In this document: piece by piece, positions 37,067-50,016 of the stretch
Position numbering within the stretch: position 1 is the first letter of the stretch
Layout of the letters: the number at the start of each line of letters is the position of its first letter
DNA from: Cokeromyces recurvatus
Taxonomy: Eukaryota; Mucoromycota; Mucoromycetes; Mucorales; Mucoraceae
Direction of reading: 5' to 3'
DNA length: 64,000 nucleotides
Assembly (NCBI RefSeq): GCF_025118155.1
Contig: NW_026251419.1
Location: 124,001 to 188,000 of the forward strand
Notes under the pieces: model-generated
Databases searched by the model: none
The model's input: only the letters and a program-made list of their open reading frames with translations
Told to the model about the DNA's origin: nothing
Translations under genes and position numbers: made by a program

Positions 37067-37167
37067 ACAGCGGACAAAAATATCTGTTTAAACATGGAAA
37101 GATAAAGAGAAAATTATAACTTTATTAAGGCTTGGTCACAAAAAAAAATGCATTTGTTGACATATTT
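35450..37167. other. gene-free AT-rich region
   Basis: Low-complexity A/T sequence with T runs at 35660-35692, 36222-36253 and 37036-37062, a CTT repeat at 35683-35710, G(10) at 36431-36440 and A(50) at 36842-36891. The apparent ORFs here consist of homopolymer translations. Confidence 0.55.
36842..36891. repeat. A(50) homopolymer
   Basis: The longest uninterrupted homopolymer in the window, in a gene-free region. Confidence 0.95.
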
Positions 37168-39639
37168 TTATTCTTCTTTGTTTATTATTAATTGCTTCTT
37201 GAAAGTGTCAAAAAGTTGTCGTATCTCGTTTTTTTCTTTTCTCATCATTCTAATTTCATTTAGTAACTTTTTCTAAAGAAAACAAATAAATGTCTATTAA
37301 ATGTATCCCAATAGAGTGTTGTATATTATTATATGATGATTACTTCTTTTTCTTGGACATATCTAGAAAGCCTTGTTACTTTTATTTGAAGTTGATTCTT
37401 TGACTCAATAGATTTATTCTGATAAATATGTACATTAGAATGATTAAATGTATGTGTGTTTATAAGAATTTACCATTATTTCTTGTAATTGGTTACATTT
37501 ATGGCTTAATATCTCCTATACATATAAGCTTGTGCTTAATATATCTCTCTAGACTCAAGAGTATACAAATACCTTTTCCTTTTTAAGAGTTGAAATTCTA
37601 AAAAAGGCTAATTTTTTATTTTTATTATCATATTGTGATAATGCTGTTTAATGGTTAATTCCTTTTCTTGAATTTGCTTGTAAATAAAATTTAATTTTTG
37701 GTCTTGTTGTGTATCATAAGTAGCTATTATAAGTAGTAAGAATTTGGAATTGGACTTAGAATTAGAATAAAATGATAGAACAAAAAATGACTTTACAAAT
37801 TATATTCTTGTATTCATTCTCGTTATTTTTCAATAAAGATAAAGACGTTCATTTTCTGTTTGTAATTGTTGTATAACTTGTTTATTTTGGGATAATAACT
37901 AATGTAATTTACATTTAGCATATGGTGTGTGCGTATAGAGAAATAGGTACATTTTGTGCTTGTTCATATTTAGTCTAAGTAAAAGAATTAAATTAATACA
38001 TTTTTAAATGAATTTACCTCTATTATATTCAAGATGTATATTAGAATCCTATTTTACCCTACAAACACTTATCTTTTGTTGAAGACTATTCACATTATTT
38101 TTTCATGATTTACATAGCTAGGATTAACGAGTGAAATAATAGGGATAGATCTCATTAATTCAATCAAATCAAGTACCATTATGATTTCTTCTCTAAAAGT
38201 ATGAAGACATTCCTATATGAATATATTATTTACTATTTATTCATTTTAATGTATTGTTATATAATAGCTCTTCCTTACTTGAATATAGGCTACAATAATG
38301 AGATAATGATGTCCACAAGCAAATGGAGCTAATAAATGAGTTAATACATAATAATTAGTCATAATTTGATTATTTTCTGATCTGTCAATATCTGGCTTTG
38401 TTAAAGCTCTTTCCACAATAGAACCTATTTTAATGTACTGCAGTTAAGACACACACGCACACAAATTAATGAATAGATACTTTTTTTTTTTAACTTTCTT
38501 TACGTATGTTCATAAATGAATAATAAATTCCATTTTGGTAATGTTCATCTTTTGTCTTGTTTTCCAGCAAATGTAAATCAAATAAATAAAGATTTGACTG
38601 TCTATTTAATGATGCATTTGAGGATGAATAGCTTAATTTAATTTTCAAAATATTAGATATTTTGGATCCTCTTGAAACTAATTTCCAAAATCTTGTAAAC
38701 TATCAATTTTTTTCATCCAATGATCTATGCCCTTATTTATCAAGTCATCACCTTTAAAATATATAAACATGAAGACGAATCCAAGTATTTTATTCTGGTT
38801 TTACTTACTTTGACAAAGGACATCTCTTCTTAGATCATAACTATAAGTGTCAGTGAATCCAAAATAAACGTATTCAATTGCAACTGTAGTTATTTCATGC
38901 TTATTTATCATGCTTTGAATGCATTCATCAAGTCTATCTATAATTCGCTTCTTTTGATTTTGTCTTGTGTTAAGATAAATAAGTACATGTATTATACATG
39001 CTAGAATGACATGACATTACTTTTTCTTAAATGCTAGATAATCACCCCTTTATACATATATGAATATACATATATAGTAGAACAATAAAAATATACAAAG
39101 CCTTTCTTTTCTTTTTTTTTGTCTGTCTATTACCCTACTTCAATGAATAAACAAGCAGCATCATGACCTATTATAGATACAACTATAAATATATTATACA
39201 CGTTATAAAAGATAGCATTTTACCTTCCATTACAAGTTTTGTCATTGTTTCTTCTTCTTCAGTTAAATTTCAGTGTATTATCACTAGAATCTTTTACAAC
39301 TTTATCCACTTTCCAAGAATATCTAAGGGTAAACATAATTTACTATAACCATTTATATCAATCATCATTTCCACTCTCTATACATATCATCTTTATTCTC
39401 TAACAAAGTCCATTATAATAATTAAAAAGGTTATTTGTCAAGTTGTTCAATATACGATTTTATTTTTTCAGGATTACTTTTAACAGAGAGTCTTCTTTCA
39501 TCTTCATAAAGTTTAATACAGTCAAGATCATGTTGATGATAATACATATAATACAAATAATCTTGTAATGACTTTGTAATGGGTCGGACACATACATTTG
39601 CTTTAACAAACGATGTATAAGATGAGATAAATTATTCAT
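37168..39639 (-). CDS. many-exon protein with C-terminal coiled coil, family not recognised
   Basis: Invisible as long ORFs because the exons are short and carry indels, but clearly coding on the minus strand. From ATG 39639: NNLSHLIHRLLKANVCVRP...LQDYLYYMYYHQHDLDCIKL, YSWKVDKVVKDSSDN..., TEEEETMTKLVMEGHDAACLF, GGDYLAFKKKQNQKKRIIDR, TTVAIEYVYFGFTDTYSYDL, DDLINKGIDHWMKKIDSLQ, LVSRGSKISNILKI, IYYSFMNIRK, IGSIVERALTKPDIDRSENN, VLTHLLAPFACGHHYLII, EEIIMVLDLIELMRSIPIIS. Then come heptad-like helices (QNKQVIQQLQTENERLYLY; LNFIYKQIQEKELTIKQHYH; SKNQLQIKVTRLSRYVQEKE) and the end DTFKKQLIINKEE at 37168-37170. About 10-12 exons separated by 50-90 bp introns. The N-terminal half looks globular and conserved, but I cannot name it. 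Confidence 0.6.
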
Positions 39640-39809
39640 AATAAAAAGACAAGAAGAAAGAAAGAAGAAAGAAACAATTATATTTATGACAACAATTCAT
39701 TATAAATAGACTCTTTAATAATAATAATAATAATAATTTAGTGTGTAGGAAGATACTATATTAAATGATAAAAAGAGGGTTAAATTGATGATCCTTGTTC
39801 TATTTCTTC

Positions 39810-41401
39810 TTACATTGTTTTCATAATTACCTTATAAGGATTCATAATACCATTTGGATCAAACATCTTCTTTACAGTTTTCATCATCTTAATCATTACA
39901 GGTGACTTGGAATATCCCAAGAACTCATTCTTAGCGACACCTAATCCATGCTCAGCACTGATAGATCCTTGATGATTGGCTATATATACACGGATAGATA
40001 CTTTAGCAAAATAAAAAAAATAAAAGCAATCTAAAATATATCTACTTTACCAACCCATTCAAACAAATAAGGCTCTATTAAAGCAGATACCTTACTGTCT
40101 AATCGATTCGCAGCAATGTTCAAATGAAGATTACCATCACCAACATGACCATAAGCTACAACATCGGTTACAGGGGAATCGATTTGCCCAAAGACACCTC
40201 CATCTCGAAGATGTTGTCTCATATCTTGCACACAATCATAAAGCTTTGGAACAGGCATAGAGATATCATACTTATAGACTGCAGGCTCCTTTCCAAGAGC
40301 TTCTGTAAATCCCTCTCGAAGACTCCAAAGACTTTTAATTTGTGTTTCATCTTGAGCGACTACACCATCTTCTGCAACACCGTCTATCATCATTTTCTCA
40401 AGATAATTAGTTAATTTCTATACAGAAAATAGATCATGTTTGTTAGTTAATACGAATTCTTATTCAATTACTTTCTTGAAATACTTGCTTCATCATCGTG
40501 ATCTTTATTTGATCCACTTGTTTCAATTAAAACATAGAACGGATATTCCTTTTCCATGACTGCTTTAGGAGTGGCATGCTTCTTGAACATTTGAAGTGCA
40601 TTAATATCCCAAAATTCAAAGGCTAATCATCCATAATAAATGTTAAGTCTCTTGTTTAAACATGATTTGAATACTTTTTACCTGATAATATTTCAGAAAG
40701 TTCAAGTCGAGACTGTTTAAATGCCTTTTGAACATCTTCAAAAGAATTTAAACCCAAAAGAGCCACATTAACTGCCTTTTTTTTTTTGATCGAGTCAATC
40801 ATTTGTTTATATACAAGAGTTGACTCACTTACCTTTGATCTATGAGGAGTTAAAATAGAGACACCAGTAATGACACCAATTGTGCCTTCAGAGCCAATAA
40901 ATAATTGTTTTAAATCATAACCAGTATTGTCCTTTCTCAAAGTTGACATGTTATCTAAGATTGTACCATCTGGTAGAACCTATAAAACATATACATAATT
41001 AAGAATAGTCAATTTTATAGGCATTTCATCTATGTTTATCCTTCTCTCCATTCTATTTTTTTTTTTTTTTTTTTTTTGGTTCTATACTTTACTACTTCCA
41101 AGCCTAATACCGTACCATGAAGAGATCCATAACGTAATAATCTTAAACCTCCTGCATTTGTAGCAATATTTCCACCTATTTGACAACTAGAGTATATGCC
41201 ATTTTAATTCTAACCTACATCTCTCTCAGTTTAAAGATTAAAATCATCTTTACCTTCCTTTGGCACCTAAATCCAATGGCATCATATAATTCTTTTCACC
41301 TAACCAATTATCAAGAACTTCAAGTACACAGCCCGCATCTGCTGTCAAAATACCTATCATAATAAAATAAAATAAAAAACGAATATGAATGGGCTATTTT
41401 A

Positions 41402-41447
<46 letters not shown>

Positions 41448-42222
41448 TATTTCGTAACTCACCTGAGACGCTATCAAATCCACGTATTTTATTCATTCCT
41501 TGTAAGCTTAATATAATTTCATCAAAGACAGGAACAGATCCACCTACTAAACCTGTATTTCCACCTTGTGGTACAACAGCTAAGCTATATAACGAAATAA
41601 TAAGTTAAAATTTCATATAGACTTTCCTTTCTTTCTTTCTCTCTTTTTCTCCCTTTATTTATTTATTTATTTTTTTCCCTGAATTTTTACTTTTGTTCGT
41701 TACAATATTTTAAAATATCCGAAACTTGTTGAGTTGTTTTTGGTTTAAGTACAATTTGAGATTGACCACGAAACTTGTGCATCCAATCAGTATTAAAAGG
41801 AACAAGTCATCTTCATTGTTATAAATTAAATTATGACTGCCAACAATAGATTTAAAATGGGATACATCATCTTCTGTAAGCTATTCGATTTATATAATGT
41901 TTGATTTTTTATTTTATTTTATTTTATTTTTTTTTTTTCCTTAAATTAACAAAACAAGTAATGTATATCAAGTCTCTTTTTATTTTATTTTATTTTTTTT
42001 TTTTTTTACCTTTTTAAAGTGTTCATTACGAATATAACCCGGGAATTTATCAACGGTGTAAGAGACTTGCTTTGTTATATAAGAACGTTGAGAAATAAAG
42101 TTATTGGGTAAAACAGTTGCTTTAATGATGGACTGTAAAGGTCTAATGACTGTTACTTTATTAGAGAAAGAGATTAAACGCTGGGAGAGAGCCGACCGAA
42201 GAGATGAGTTCAGTATAGACAT
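39810..42222 (-). CDS. D-2-hydroxyglutarate dehydrogenase, mitochondrial (Dld2-type)
   Basis: FAD-linked oxidase that converts D-2-hydroxyglutarate (and D-lactate) to the 2-oxo acid. The N-terminus ([20 protein letters not shown]) is rich in Ser/Arg, like a mitochondrial presequence. Seen: [15 protein letters not shown] and [20 protein letters not shown] (FAD-binding type 4), [90 protein letters not shown] and [20 protein letters not shown] (C-terminal domain with the His/Asp metal site), [10 protein letters not shown]. The TAA is at 39810-39812, preceded by VIMKTM, which may be intron read-through. Many short introns; one (about 41400-41460) holds a T run of about 40. Frame breaks near 41810 and 40780. 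Matches yeast Dld2/Dld3 better than Dld1. Confidence 0.88.
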
Positions 42223-42742
42223 TATTCTTTAGTAAAAAAAAATAAAAAAAAAAAACGAAAAAAAACAAAAGAATAATAATAAATAAATAGATAAAGGAAA
42301 CTGGGGGTGGGAGAAGGGAAAAAGACGCAAGAATCAGGGGCGTACTTATGAGTAACATCTTTTCAAAAAGGATTCCTATTGGATTAAAAATTATTAGCAT
42401 TGCATTATTATTCAACAGATAGGGATCACATGTAACAATGTTCTTATTGTTATTTGATTTCGCATAATATTGAAAGTAAATCAAAAAAAAAAAGTCTTCA
42501 TATACAAGGACAAACTAGAAAAAAAAAGAGAGAGACGTCATGAGTATTTATAGGGGTCGTTCATACTTTATCTTGTTTATATGAATAATAAAAAGGACGT
42601 TATACATTTATAATTTATTTAAAGAAAATCAATTTGTATCTGAATAATATATTTATATACATTTTTTTTTTTTCTGTATAATATAAAACATTTTTTATTT
42701 TATTTTATTTTTTTTTTTTTACTTTCTCCAATATATTAAAAA
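42223..42742. promoter_or_regulatory. divergent promoter, D2HGDH / trehalose-phosphate gene
   Basis: 520-bp spacer between divergent starts. It contains two AGGGG stress-response-like pentamers on the plus strand (42336-42340 and 42552-42556) and AT-rich tracts. Assignment is inference: short motifs occur by chance. Confidence 0.35.
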
Positions 42743-45504
42743 ATGACAAAAGAAAAAGCCGCATCATAAACGTTACTCATCAAATTCCTTACGAAATAAC
42801 ACTAACTGACAACAAAGATGATTATTGGCATTTGATTCCTCGAAGGGGTCATGGCGCTATGTATGGTGGTATTCATTCTCTTCAAAAAAGTGGCTATTGG
42901 AAAGTTCTTTATATAGGTTGGACTGGCCATATTATGAAACAACAACAACAACAACAACAGCAGCAGCAGCAGCAGCAGCAAATACAACAACATAATAACA
43001 ACAATAACTCATCAATGACACTGGAACATGTTGATTATAATCAATTAGGAAAAACTGAGAAGGAGGAATTAGAGCATAAATTAAAGGAATTGGATTGCTT
43101 ACCTTTATTTGTAGATAGTGAAAGTGTATCTGGACATTATGATGGCTATTGCAAAACAAGTAAAGAAAAAGAAAATTTTCATTTTTAGTGTAAAGAAACT
43201 AAAGTTTATTATAATAGTGTTGTGGCCTTTATTTCATTACATGATTTGGAGCGATGCTACAGATGGTCGATTAGAACGAAAACAAGGGAAGCTTATGTAG
43301 CAGTTAATCAACTATATGCGGATTTTGTATGTGATATATACCGACCTGAAGAAAATAATGACATTAGTAAGTTCATCTCATGTAATTGAAATGGCAAAAA
43401 AAAAAATTAAATCATTATTCTTTATACACACACATGTTGAATGTAGTTTGGGTACATGATTATCATTTACTACTTACACCTTCAATGATTAGACAAAGAT
43501 ACCCAAAAGCAAGGATTGGCTTATTTGTGCATTCACCTTTTCCTACCTCAGAAATTTTCAGATGTTTACCAAGTAAAATAATAGAATGAGTCACCTATTC
43601 AACATTTTATTAACTCGTCCTTTTTTTTTATGTATATTCATATATGTATGTATAGAAAGGCAGGAATTTTACAAGGAATGATTGGAGCAAATTTGATAGG
43701 ATTTCAGGTACATTAGTTTAGAAAACATTTAAAAAAAAAATATATCTAACTCTTTTTTTTTTTTTTTGGAGTAGACTTATGCTTATGCTCGCCATTTTAT
43801 CTCCACTTGTACACGTGTTTTAGGTTACGAGTCTACCCCTGAGGGGGTTCGTTGCGCAGATGGTCATTTTTGCCATGTAGGTACTTTCCCTATAGGTATT
43901 GACCCGGAAGAAATTGAATCACGTTGCAAGGACCCTACTGTACGCGCTAAATCAAAAGCTATCAAAGATATGTATGCTGGCAAAAAGATTTTAGTAGGTC
44001 GAGATAAAATTGATCTCGTTAAAGGCGTATTACAGAAACTAGCTGCCTTTGAAAAACTTTTAATTGATTTTCCTGAATGGAGAAATAAGGTGGTCATGAT
44101 TCAATTGACAGATGATACTACTACCGTATCAAATGAGACAAATAAAAGAGTGGAGCATAATAAAGTATCAGAGATGGTGGCTCATATCAATGGTTGTTAT
44201 GGATCACTTGAATACATTCCAGTCTATCATTATCATCATCGTATTCATACAGACGAATATTACGCATTATTATCTACAGCAGATGTTGCTGTTGTGACAG
44301 CAAATCGGGATGGGATGAACACAACAAGTTTAGAGTACGTAGTGTGTCAACAAGATCAGCATGGACCATTGATTTTGTCAGAATTAACAGGTACAGCAGG
44401 ATCGTTGAGTTCGGCATTTATGGTAAATCCATGGGATTATGCAGGAGTAGCTAAAGCCATGAATGAAGCTCTTCTTATCTCCGATGAAGAAAAGCAATCA
44501 AGACATGTGGTAAGAATATATCTGATACGTTTTTTTTTCTTTTCTTTTTTTTAAGAAAAAAAAAACATACTAAGTAGTTATTATATTAGCAAATGTTGAG
44601 TCATGTCAAGACACATACGTCGTCCTTTTGGGCACAGTCATTTGTCAATGTCCTTGAAGAATCAATAGCTGCTTCAGAACAATCCAGTTATACCCCACTT
44701 TTAGAAACTAATTTACTATTAAAACACTACAAGTCATCCAAAAAACGTCTTTTATGTTTTGATTATGACGGTACCTTATCTGACGTACGTACAACACCAG
44801 GATCTCGAGCACCTACACCAGAGATGTTAAATGCTCTTCAACAATTATGTAATGATGCACAAAATGAGGTTTGGGTTATCTCTGGAAGAGATGAAGCAAC
44901 CCTGGATAAATGGTTAGGACAGGTAAAGGGACTTGGTCTTAGTGCTGAACATGGATGCTTTGTGAAATACCCTAGTACGACAGAGTTCAATCATCGATGG
45001 ATTAACCTGATGGAACATTTTGATATGAGTTGGAAAAATGATGTGATTGAGATCTTTACTTATTATGCTGAACGTACAACGGGGAGTTTCATTGAGCATA
45101 AACGATGCTCTGTCACCTGGCATTATCGATTGGCTGACCCTGAATATGGCGCCTTTCAATCTAAAGAATGTCAAAATCATTTAGAAAATGCGATACTTTC
45201 CAAGATGCCAGTCGAAGTCCTTGTGGGTAAAAAGAATTTAGAAGTTCGACCCAAGGCAACGAATAAGGGTGAAATTATTAAGCGTTTATTATCTGCCAAT
45301 AAGGAGATTGATTTTATTATGTGTTGTGGTGATGATAAAACGGATGAAGATATGTTTAAAGTTTTAAAGAAAGTAGGTAATAAACAAGAAGACTTACCTA
45401 TCTTCTCTATTGTCGTAGGTGTTGAAGATAAAAAGACGATGGCGACCTGGCGATTACCAACCGTACAAGATGTTCTTCATACCTTTAATGCATTGTCAAT
45501 ATAA
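42743..45504 (+). CDS. TPS2: trehalose-6-phosphate phosphatase/synthase-like protein
   Basis: Two-domain fungal Tps2-type protein: a GT20 synthase-like domain followed by a HAD trehalose phosphatase that dephosphorylates trehalose-6-phosphate. Seen: NVTHQIPYEITL, PRRGHGAMYGGIHSL, WKVLYIGWTG, HDYHLLLTPSMIRQRYP, LFVHSPFPTSEIFRCLP, QGMIGANLIGFQTYAYARHF, GRDKIDLVKGV, YYALLSTADVAVVTANRDGM, LSELTGTAGSLSSA, then the phosphatase CFDYDGTLSDV (nucleophile Asp), VISGRDEATL, LSAEHGCFVK, EVRPKATNKGEI and CCGDDKTDEDMF. Introns: 43160-43217, 43367-43446, about 43573-43655, 43709-43773, 44511-44590. Frame breaks at 42748-42751 (A-run in the fourth codon), near 43290 and 43661. A poly-Gln tract interrupts the N-terminal domain. 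The phosphatase domain is complete, so I favour phosphatase activity. Confidence 0.92.
42938..42990 (+). repeat. CAA/CAG repeat encoding poly-Gln in TPS2
   Basis: About 15 consecutive Gln codons (CAA block, then CAG block), then a Gln/Asn tail, inserted directly after GWTGHIMK in the N-terminal domain. It looks like a loop insertion. Confidence 0.9.
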
Positions 45505-45618
45505 ACATTTAATTTAATAAACGTATATATGAAAAAAAAAAAATAAAATAAATGTTTTCTCTTCTTTCTCTTTATTCTTTTTTTTTTAGATAGATATTTG
45601 TATATACTTTTTTTTTAA

Positions 45619-45640
45619 GGGGTGGGGAGAGGGGGTGGGG
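45619..45640 (+). promoter_or_regulatory. G-quadruplex-type motif upstream of chitin synthase
   Basis: Four tandem G tracts of 4, 4, 5 and 4 with loops T, AGA and T (GGGGTGGGGAGAGGGGGTGGGG), about 150 bases before the chitin synthase ATG and about 115 after the TPS2 stop. It fits the canonical G4 pattern and stands out in this AT-rich DNA. It also includes AGGGG pentamers. Function is not shown. Confidence 0.6.
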
Positions 45641-45790
45641 AATAGACATTTATATAAAATTTCAAATAGAACTTGGAGTAAAGAATTCTCTAATATAACG
45701 TATAAACACTCGACATACATTTTATTCTTTTTATTATTATTATTATCTCTTTTTTTTTAATTTTTAATTTTTTTTTTTTTGTTCAACAAG

Positions 45791-46171
45791 ATGGAAGAAT
45801 TAGAAAAGAAAGATAGATCATCACGAGCAGAAGAGGAACAAGAAGAGTCAAAGATATCAAAAAAGGAAATGAAAAAGCCTTACTATGAAAAAATGAAAGC
45901 AGGTATCGATTTACGAGTTGACACGAATATACAACCACAACAGCAACAAATGGATGATCGACGACTTAAAAGAGCACATTATTTAGCTAATAGTGGCAGC
46001 TTTTTTGTGAATAAAGCACAAGTCAAATCTAACATAGAAAAGAAGCCTGTGACCTGTTGGACAACTACAAGTTGGATTTTAACATGGTGGGCGCCTTCTT
46101 TCTTATTACAGACCTTTGGTAAAATAAGATATATATATATGTATATAGTTATTAATAATTAAAGAAAGGCA

Positions 46172-46205
<34 letters not shown>

Positions 46206-48393
46206 GAAAAAAAAAAACTTATATAGGCATTAAAGAAAAAACAATGCAACAGGCATGGCGTGAAAAAGTAACGTTGGTTCAAATTATTGTCTTTTTATGT
46301 ACACTTGTAGGATTCTTAACATTTGGATTTAATGCTGCCGTTTGTGGTCGTCAAACGAATCGTATTCAACCTACAGGTATTCAATCTCATCATATCGTTA
46401 TCTCTGGTCGCGCCTATGACCTTCAAACATTTAGACATCCTATCTCATCCACTATTTTACGTGATCCTCGTATCCAACAGTCACCCATTGATTCACATGG
46501 TATTGATTTACAAGAATTTGGGGGTCATGATTTATCTTTTCTATTTCAAACCGTCAATTATAATTGTAAGGGGATCTTGAAACCCATTCAAGCAGATGAT
46601 AATGAGGGGAACGTAGGCAATTATTTTCCTTGCGTTACCTTTGATTATCTAAATCAGGGTTATATTCAGGGCACGGACAATGAGGAACGTCATGGTTGTC
46701 ATACCAATTTGAGAGCACGTACTTCATTGAGACGTTTGAATGTTGTAGGTGATATTTATTATAATTGGACAGATATACAAAAGCCCAATACAAATTTAGT
46801 AGCCTTTAATGGGTAATGATTATATATATATATATATGTATAAACTTTTCAGTAAAAAAAGAAAAAAAAACTCATCATCTTTCTTTTATTACAAGTAATG
46901 TATTAGATTTATCTCGTCTTCGTTACTTGACACATAATATCCCTTTACCAAGTCAGGTGGCACAAATTGTAGGACCAGGAAATGCGTTTATTGGACGTGA
47001 TGCAACCTATTGGCTTAGTACGACTGCAGATCGGTTACAGATCGGTAAATGTCTGACAGATATATTAAAAGTGGGTGTAGTCGATACAAGATCAGCTGGG
47101 TGCATCATCTCAGATATCGTACTTTGGGTTTCATTAGCTGTCATCTTGGGTGTCGTTGTGATTCGATTCCTGTTAGCTCTTATATTTGGATGGTTTATTT
47201 CATGGAATTTGGGGAGTATTCGAGAGGAGACAGATGAGGAAAGACGTAAGAGAAGAGAAAAGGTGCTTGAATGGGAGATGAATAATGTAGAAGATATGCA
47301 CTTCCCTCGTACACAAAGTATTCAATCTTTGCCTGAAAATGTTCAAAGTGATGTTGTTATCAGTCATAGAATGGCGACTGAAAATAGTAACAACACTATC
47401 ACAGAGATTATCCCCATGACAAATGAGGAACGACCGATGATGGCACTTCATTCAAGTAGTCGAAGACGATTCTTTCCAACCATCTCACGATTTACACAAC
47501 CAAATTCACCACGTATTCTCAATAGTGCCTCTCGATCTCATTATTTTGCTCCTTCCTCTTTAGGAGGTACTCTGTCATCTCCAATTCCTTATACTATCAG
47601 TTCTCAATTCTTTCGTACATTCTCTGCTTATCATCAGAGACAGCCATATCAAAGCGATAAATCATTCTCTACACGTACTTTACAAGAACAGCTTCAATAT
47701 AATTTCAATTTTGATCTCTTACATACCTTCATGGTCGTCACTTGCTATTCTGAGGGAGAGGAAGGCTTAAGAACAACCCTCGAATCATTAGCGACTACTG
47801 ATTATCCCGTCTCACATAAATTATTACTTGTCGTTTGTGATGGTATTATTACGGGGTCTGGTAATGTCAATCAACACCTGATATCGTACTCTCTATGATG
47901 AAAAATGATTTAATTCCTCGACAAAGGGTAAAGCCCAGTTCCTATGTGGCTATCGCCGATGGTGCAAAACGACATAATCGAGCCAAAGTCTATGCTGGTT
48001 ACTATGATGGTATAAATACAGATTCAGATGATAATAGAGTGCCCATGATCGTTATCGTCAAATGCGGTACAGAATCAGAAATAAAAGATAATAAGAAACC
48101 AGGAAACAGAGGTAAACGCGACAGTCAAGTCATCTTGATGAACACGATGCAAAAGGTATATTATGGTGAACGTATGTGTGAGCTAGAGTATCAATTTTGT
48201 AAGGCCATTGTGAAGTTGACAGGAAATCACCCTTCTAAATTTGAAACTTGTTTGATGGTTGATGCTGATACAAAAGTATATCCTGATTCCTTAGCTCGTA
48301 TGGTTGCCTGTATGTCAAGAGATCCTTATATAATGGGGTTATGTGGGGAAACAAAGATTGCAAATAAGGGTGATAGCTGGGTTACAGCAATTC

Positions 48394-48433
<40 letters not shown>

Positions 48434-49442
48434 AACTATATATGTATATATATAGATGAATATATTTTATCATTTATATCCATATAGTGTTTGAATATTA
48501 TTTTCACATCATATGAGCAAAGCATTTGAATCTATCTTTGGCGGTGTAACATGCTTGCCAGGCTGTTTCTGTATGTATCGTATTATTGCCCCTAAAGGAG
48601 ATCGTTATGTTCCTATCATTTGTTCTTCAGATATAATTGAAATGTATTGCGAAAATATAGTTGACACATTACACAAAAAGAATTTATTACTTTTAGGTGA
48701 AGATCGTTATTTGACTACCCTTATGCTTCGCACTTTCCCTAAACGAAAATGATATTTGTACCTCAAGCAGTAAGTTTCTGCTGACAAATATTTATTTTAT
48801 TTTATTTTATTTTATTTCATTTTATTTTTTTTCTCCAGGTTTGTAAAACGGTCGTTCCTGATACATTCAATGTATTATTATCTCAACGAAGAAGATGGAT
48901 TAATTCAACTGTGCATAATCTTTTAGAACTTGTACTTATTCGTGACCTTTGTGGTACATTTTGTTTTTCATGCAATTTGTGGTCTTCATGGAACTAGTAG
49001 GGACAGTCGTTTTACCTGCTGCTATCTGCTTTACCATCTATTTAATTGTCATTTCTTTCTTTGTAAGACCTATTCCAATTATTCCCCTTTTGCTTTTAGC
49101 GGCTATTTTAGGTTTACCTGCTATTCTCATTGCCTTCACAACACGAAAAATGGTATATATTGGTTGGATGTGTATCTATCTGCTGTCATTACCTATTTGG
49201 AACTTTATCTTACCGGCCTATGCCTACTGGCATTTGATGATTTTTCATGGGGTCAAACAAGGGTACTTGAGGGAGTGACGAAAGCTGAGAAGGAAAGGAT
49301 GATCATGGACGACGACAAGGCGAATTTGATAGTTCATGTATTGTCATGAAACGTTTTGAAAGAATGGGCAAGCCTTGAGCGTCGTTTACTAGCAGAAAAA
49401 AGAATTTTGATGTCCTCCAATGGCGAGCATGAAAAAATTTAG
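45791..49442 (+). CDS. chitin synthase, division 2 (class IV/Chs3 type)
   Basis: Membrane GT2 enzyme polymerising GlcNAc from UDP-GlcNAc. The N-terminus is cytosolic and charged ([11 protein letters not shown]), then membrane segments ([33 protein letters not shown]), an extracellular cytochrome-b5-like region, and TM helices ([20 protein letters not shown]). The catalytic core has [65 protein letters not shown] and QRRRWINST (signature). Five or more C-terminal TM helices follow, then [10 protein letters not shown] and a charged tail ending GEHEKI at 49440-49442. Introns: 46119-46226, 46813-46895, 48397-48487 (starting in a T run), 48770-48838. Frame breaks near 47868, 48500, 48975, 49233 and 49345. 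The TTG at 45779 opens the same frame, but the first ATG is 45791. Confidence 0.92.
46170..46201 (+). repeat. (AAT)n microsatellite in first chitin synthase intron
   Basis: About ten AAT units inside the intron 46119-46226. Confidence 0.9.
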
Positions 49443-50016
49443 TTTATATTCGCATCAATTATTTTCTTTTAATAAACTATAAAATTACACTTTCAATTAA
49501 ATTATATTCCGTATAAATTACATACCTCTATTAATCCAAACATTTATCAAATCAAATCAAACCAAATAAATAAAATTGTTAATATAGTTACTATGAGATT
49601 GAATTTGCATTGAATAACTACAGCTTTTTTTTTTAATAGAAGTATAAAAAGGCTTCGTCTCTATTTATAATAGAGATTAAAATAATATAACTCTTTCTGT
49701 ACAAATGAACTCGAAGCTTTTTTTTTTATGCTTTCTATTGATATTATTTAATTCATCTTAATTTATATTGAAAAGCAGAGCTGAAAAAGTTTAAATCAGA
49801 TAAAATAAAGAATTATACATATGAAGTTCTCTCACCTTATTTTTTCCTAAAAAAAAAACATACACATACATGTATACATATATACATATAAGAAAAGGAA
49901 AAATAATATGTATAATTAAAAGTAAAAATGATGGATTACATAATATATATGATACATATGCAATATATATAAATAAATATAAAATAAACAAGAAAAGATA
50001 ATATTGTGTACATAAA
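49443..50016. other. convergent 3' spacer, no gene
   Basis: AT-rich region between the chitin synthase stop and the Dma-like stop. Only short T/A runs and TA-rich tracts seen. Confidence 0.5.
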
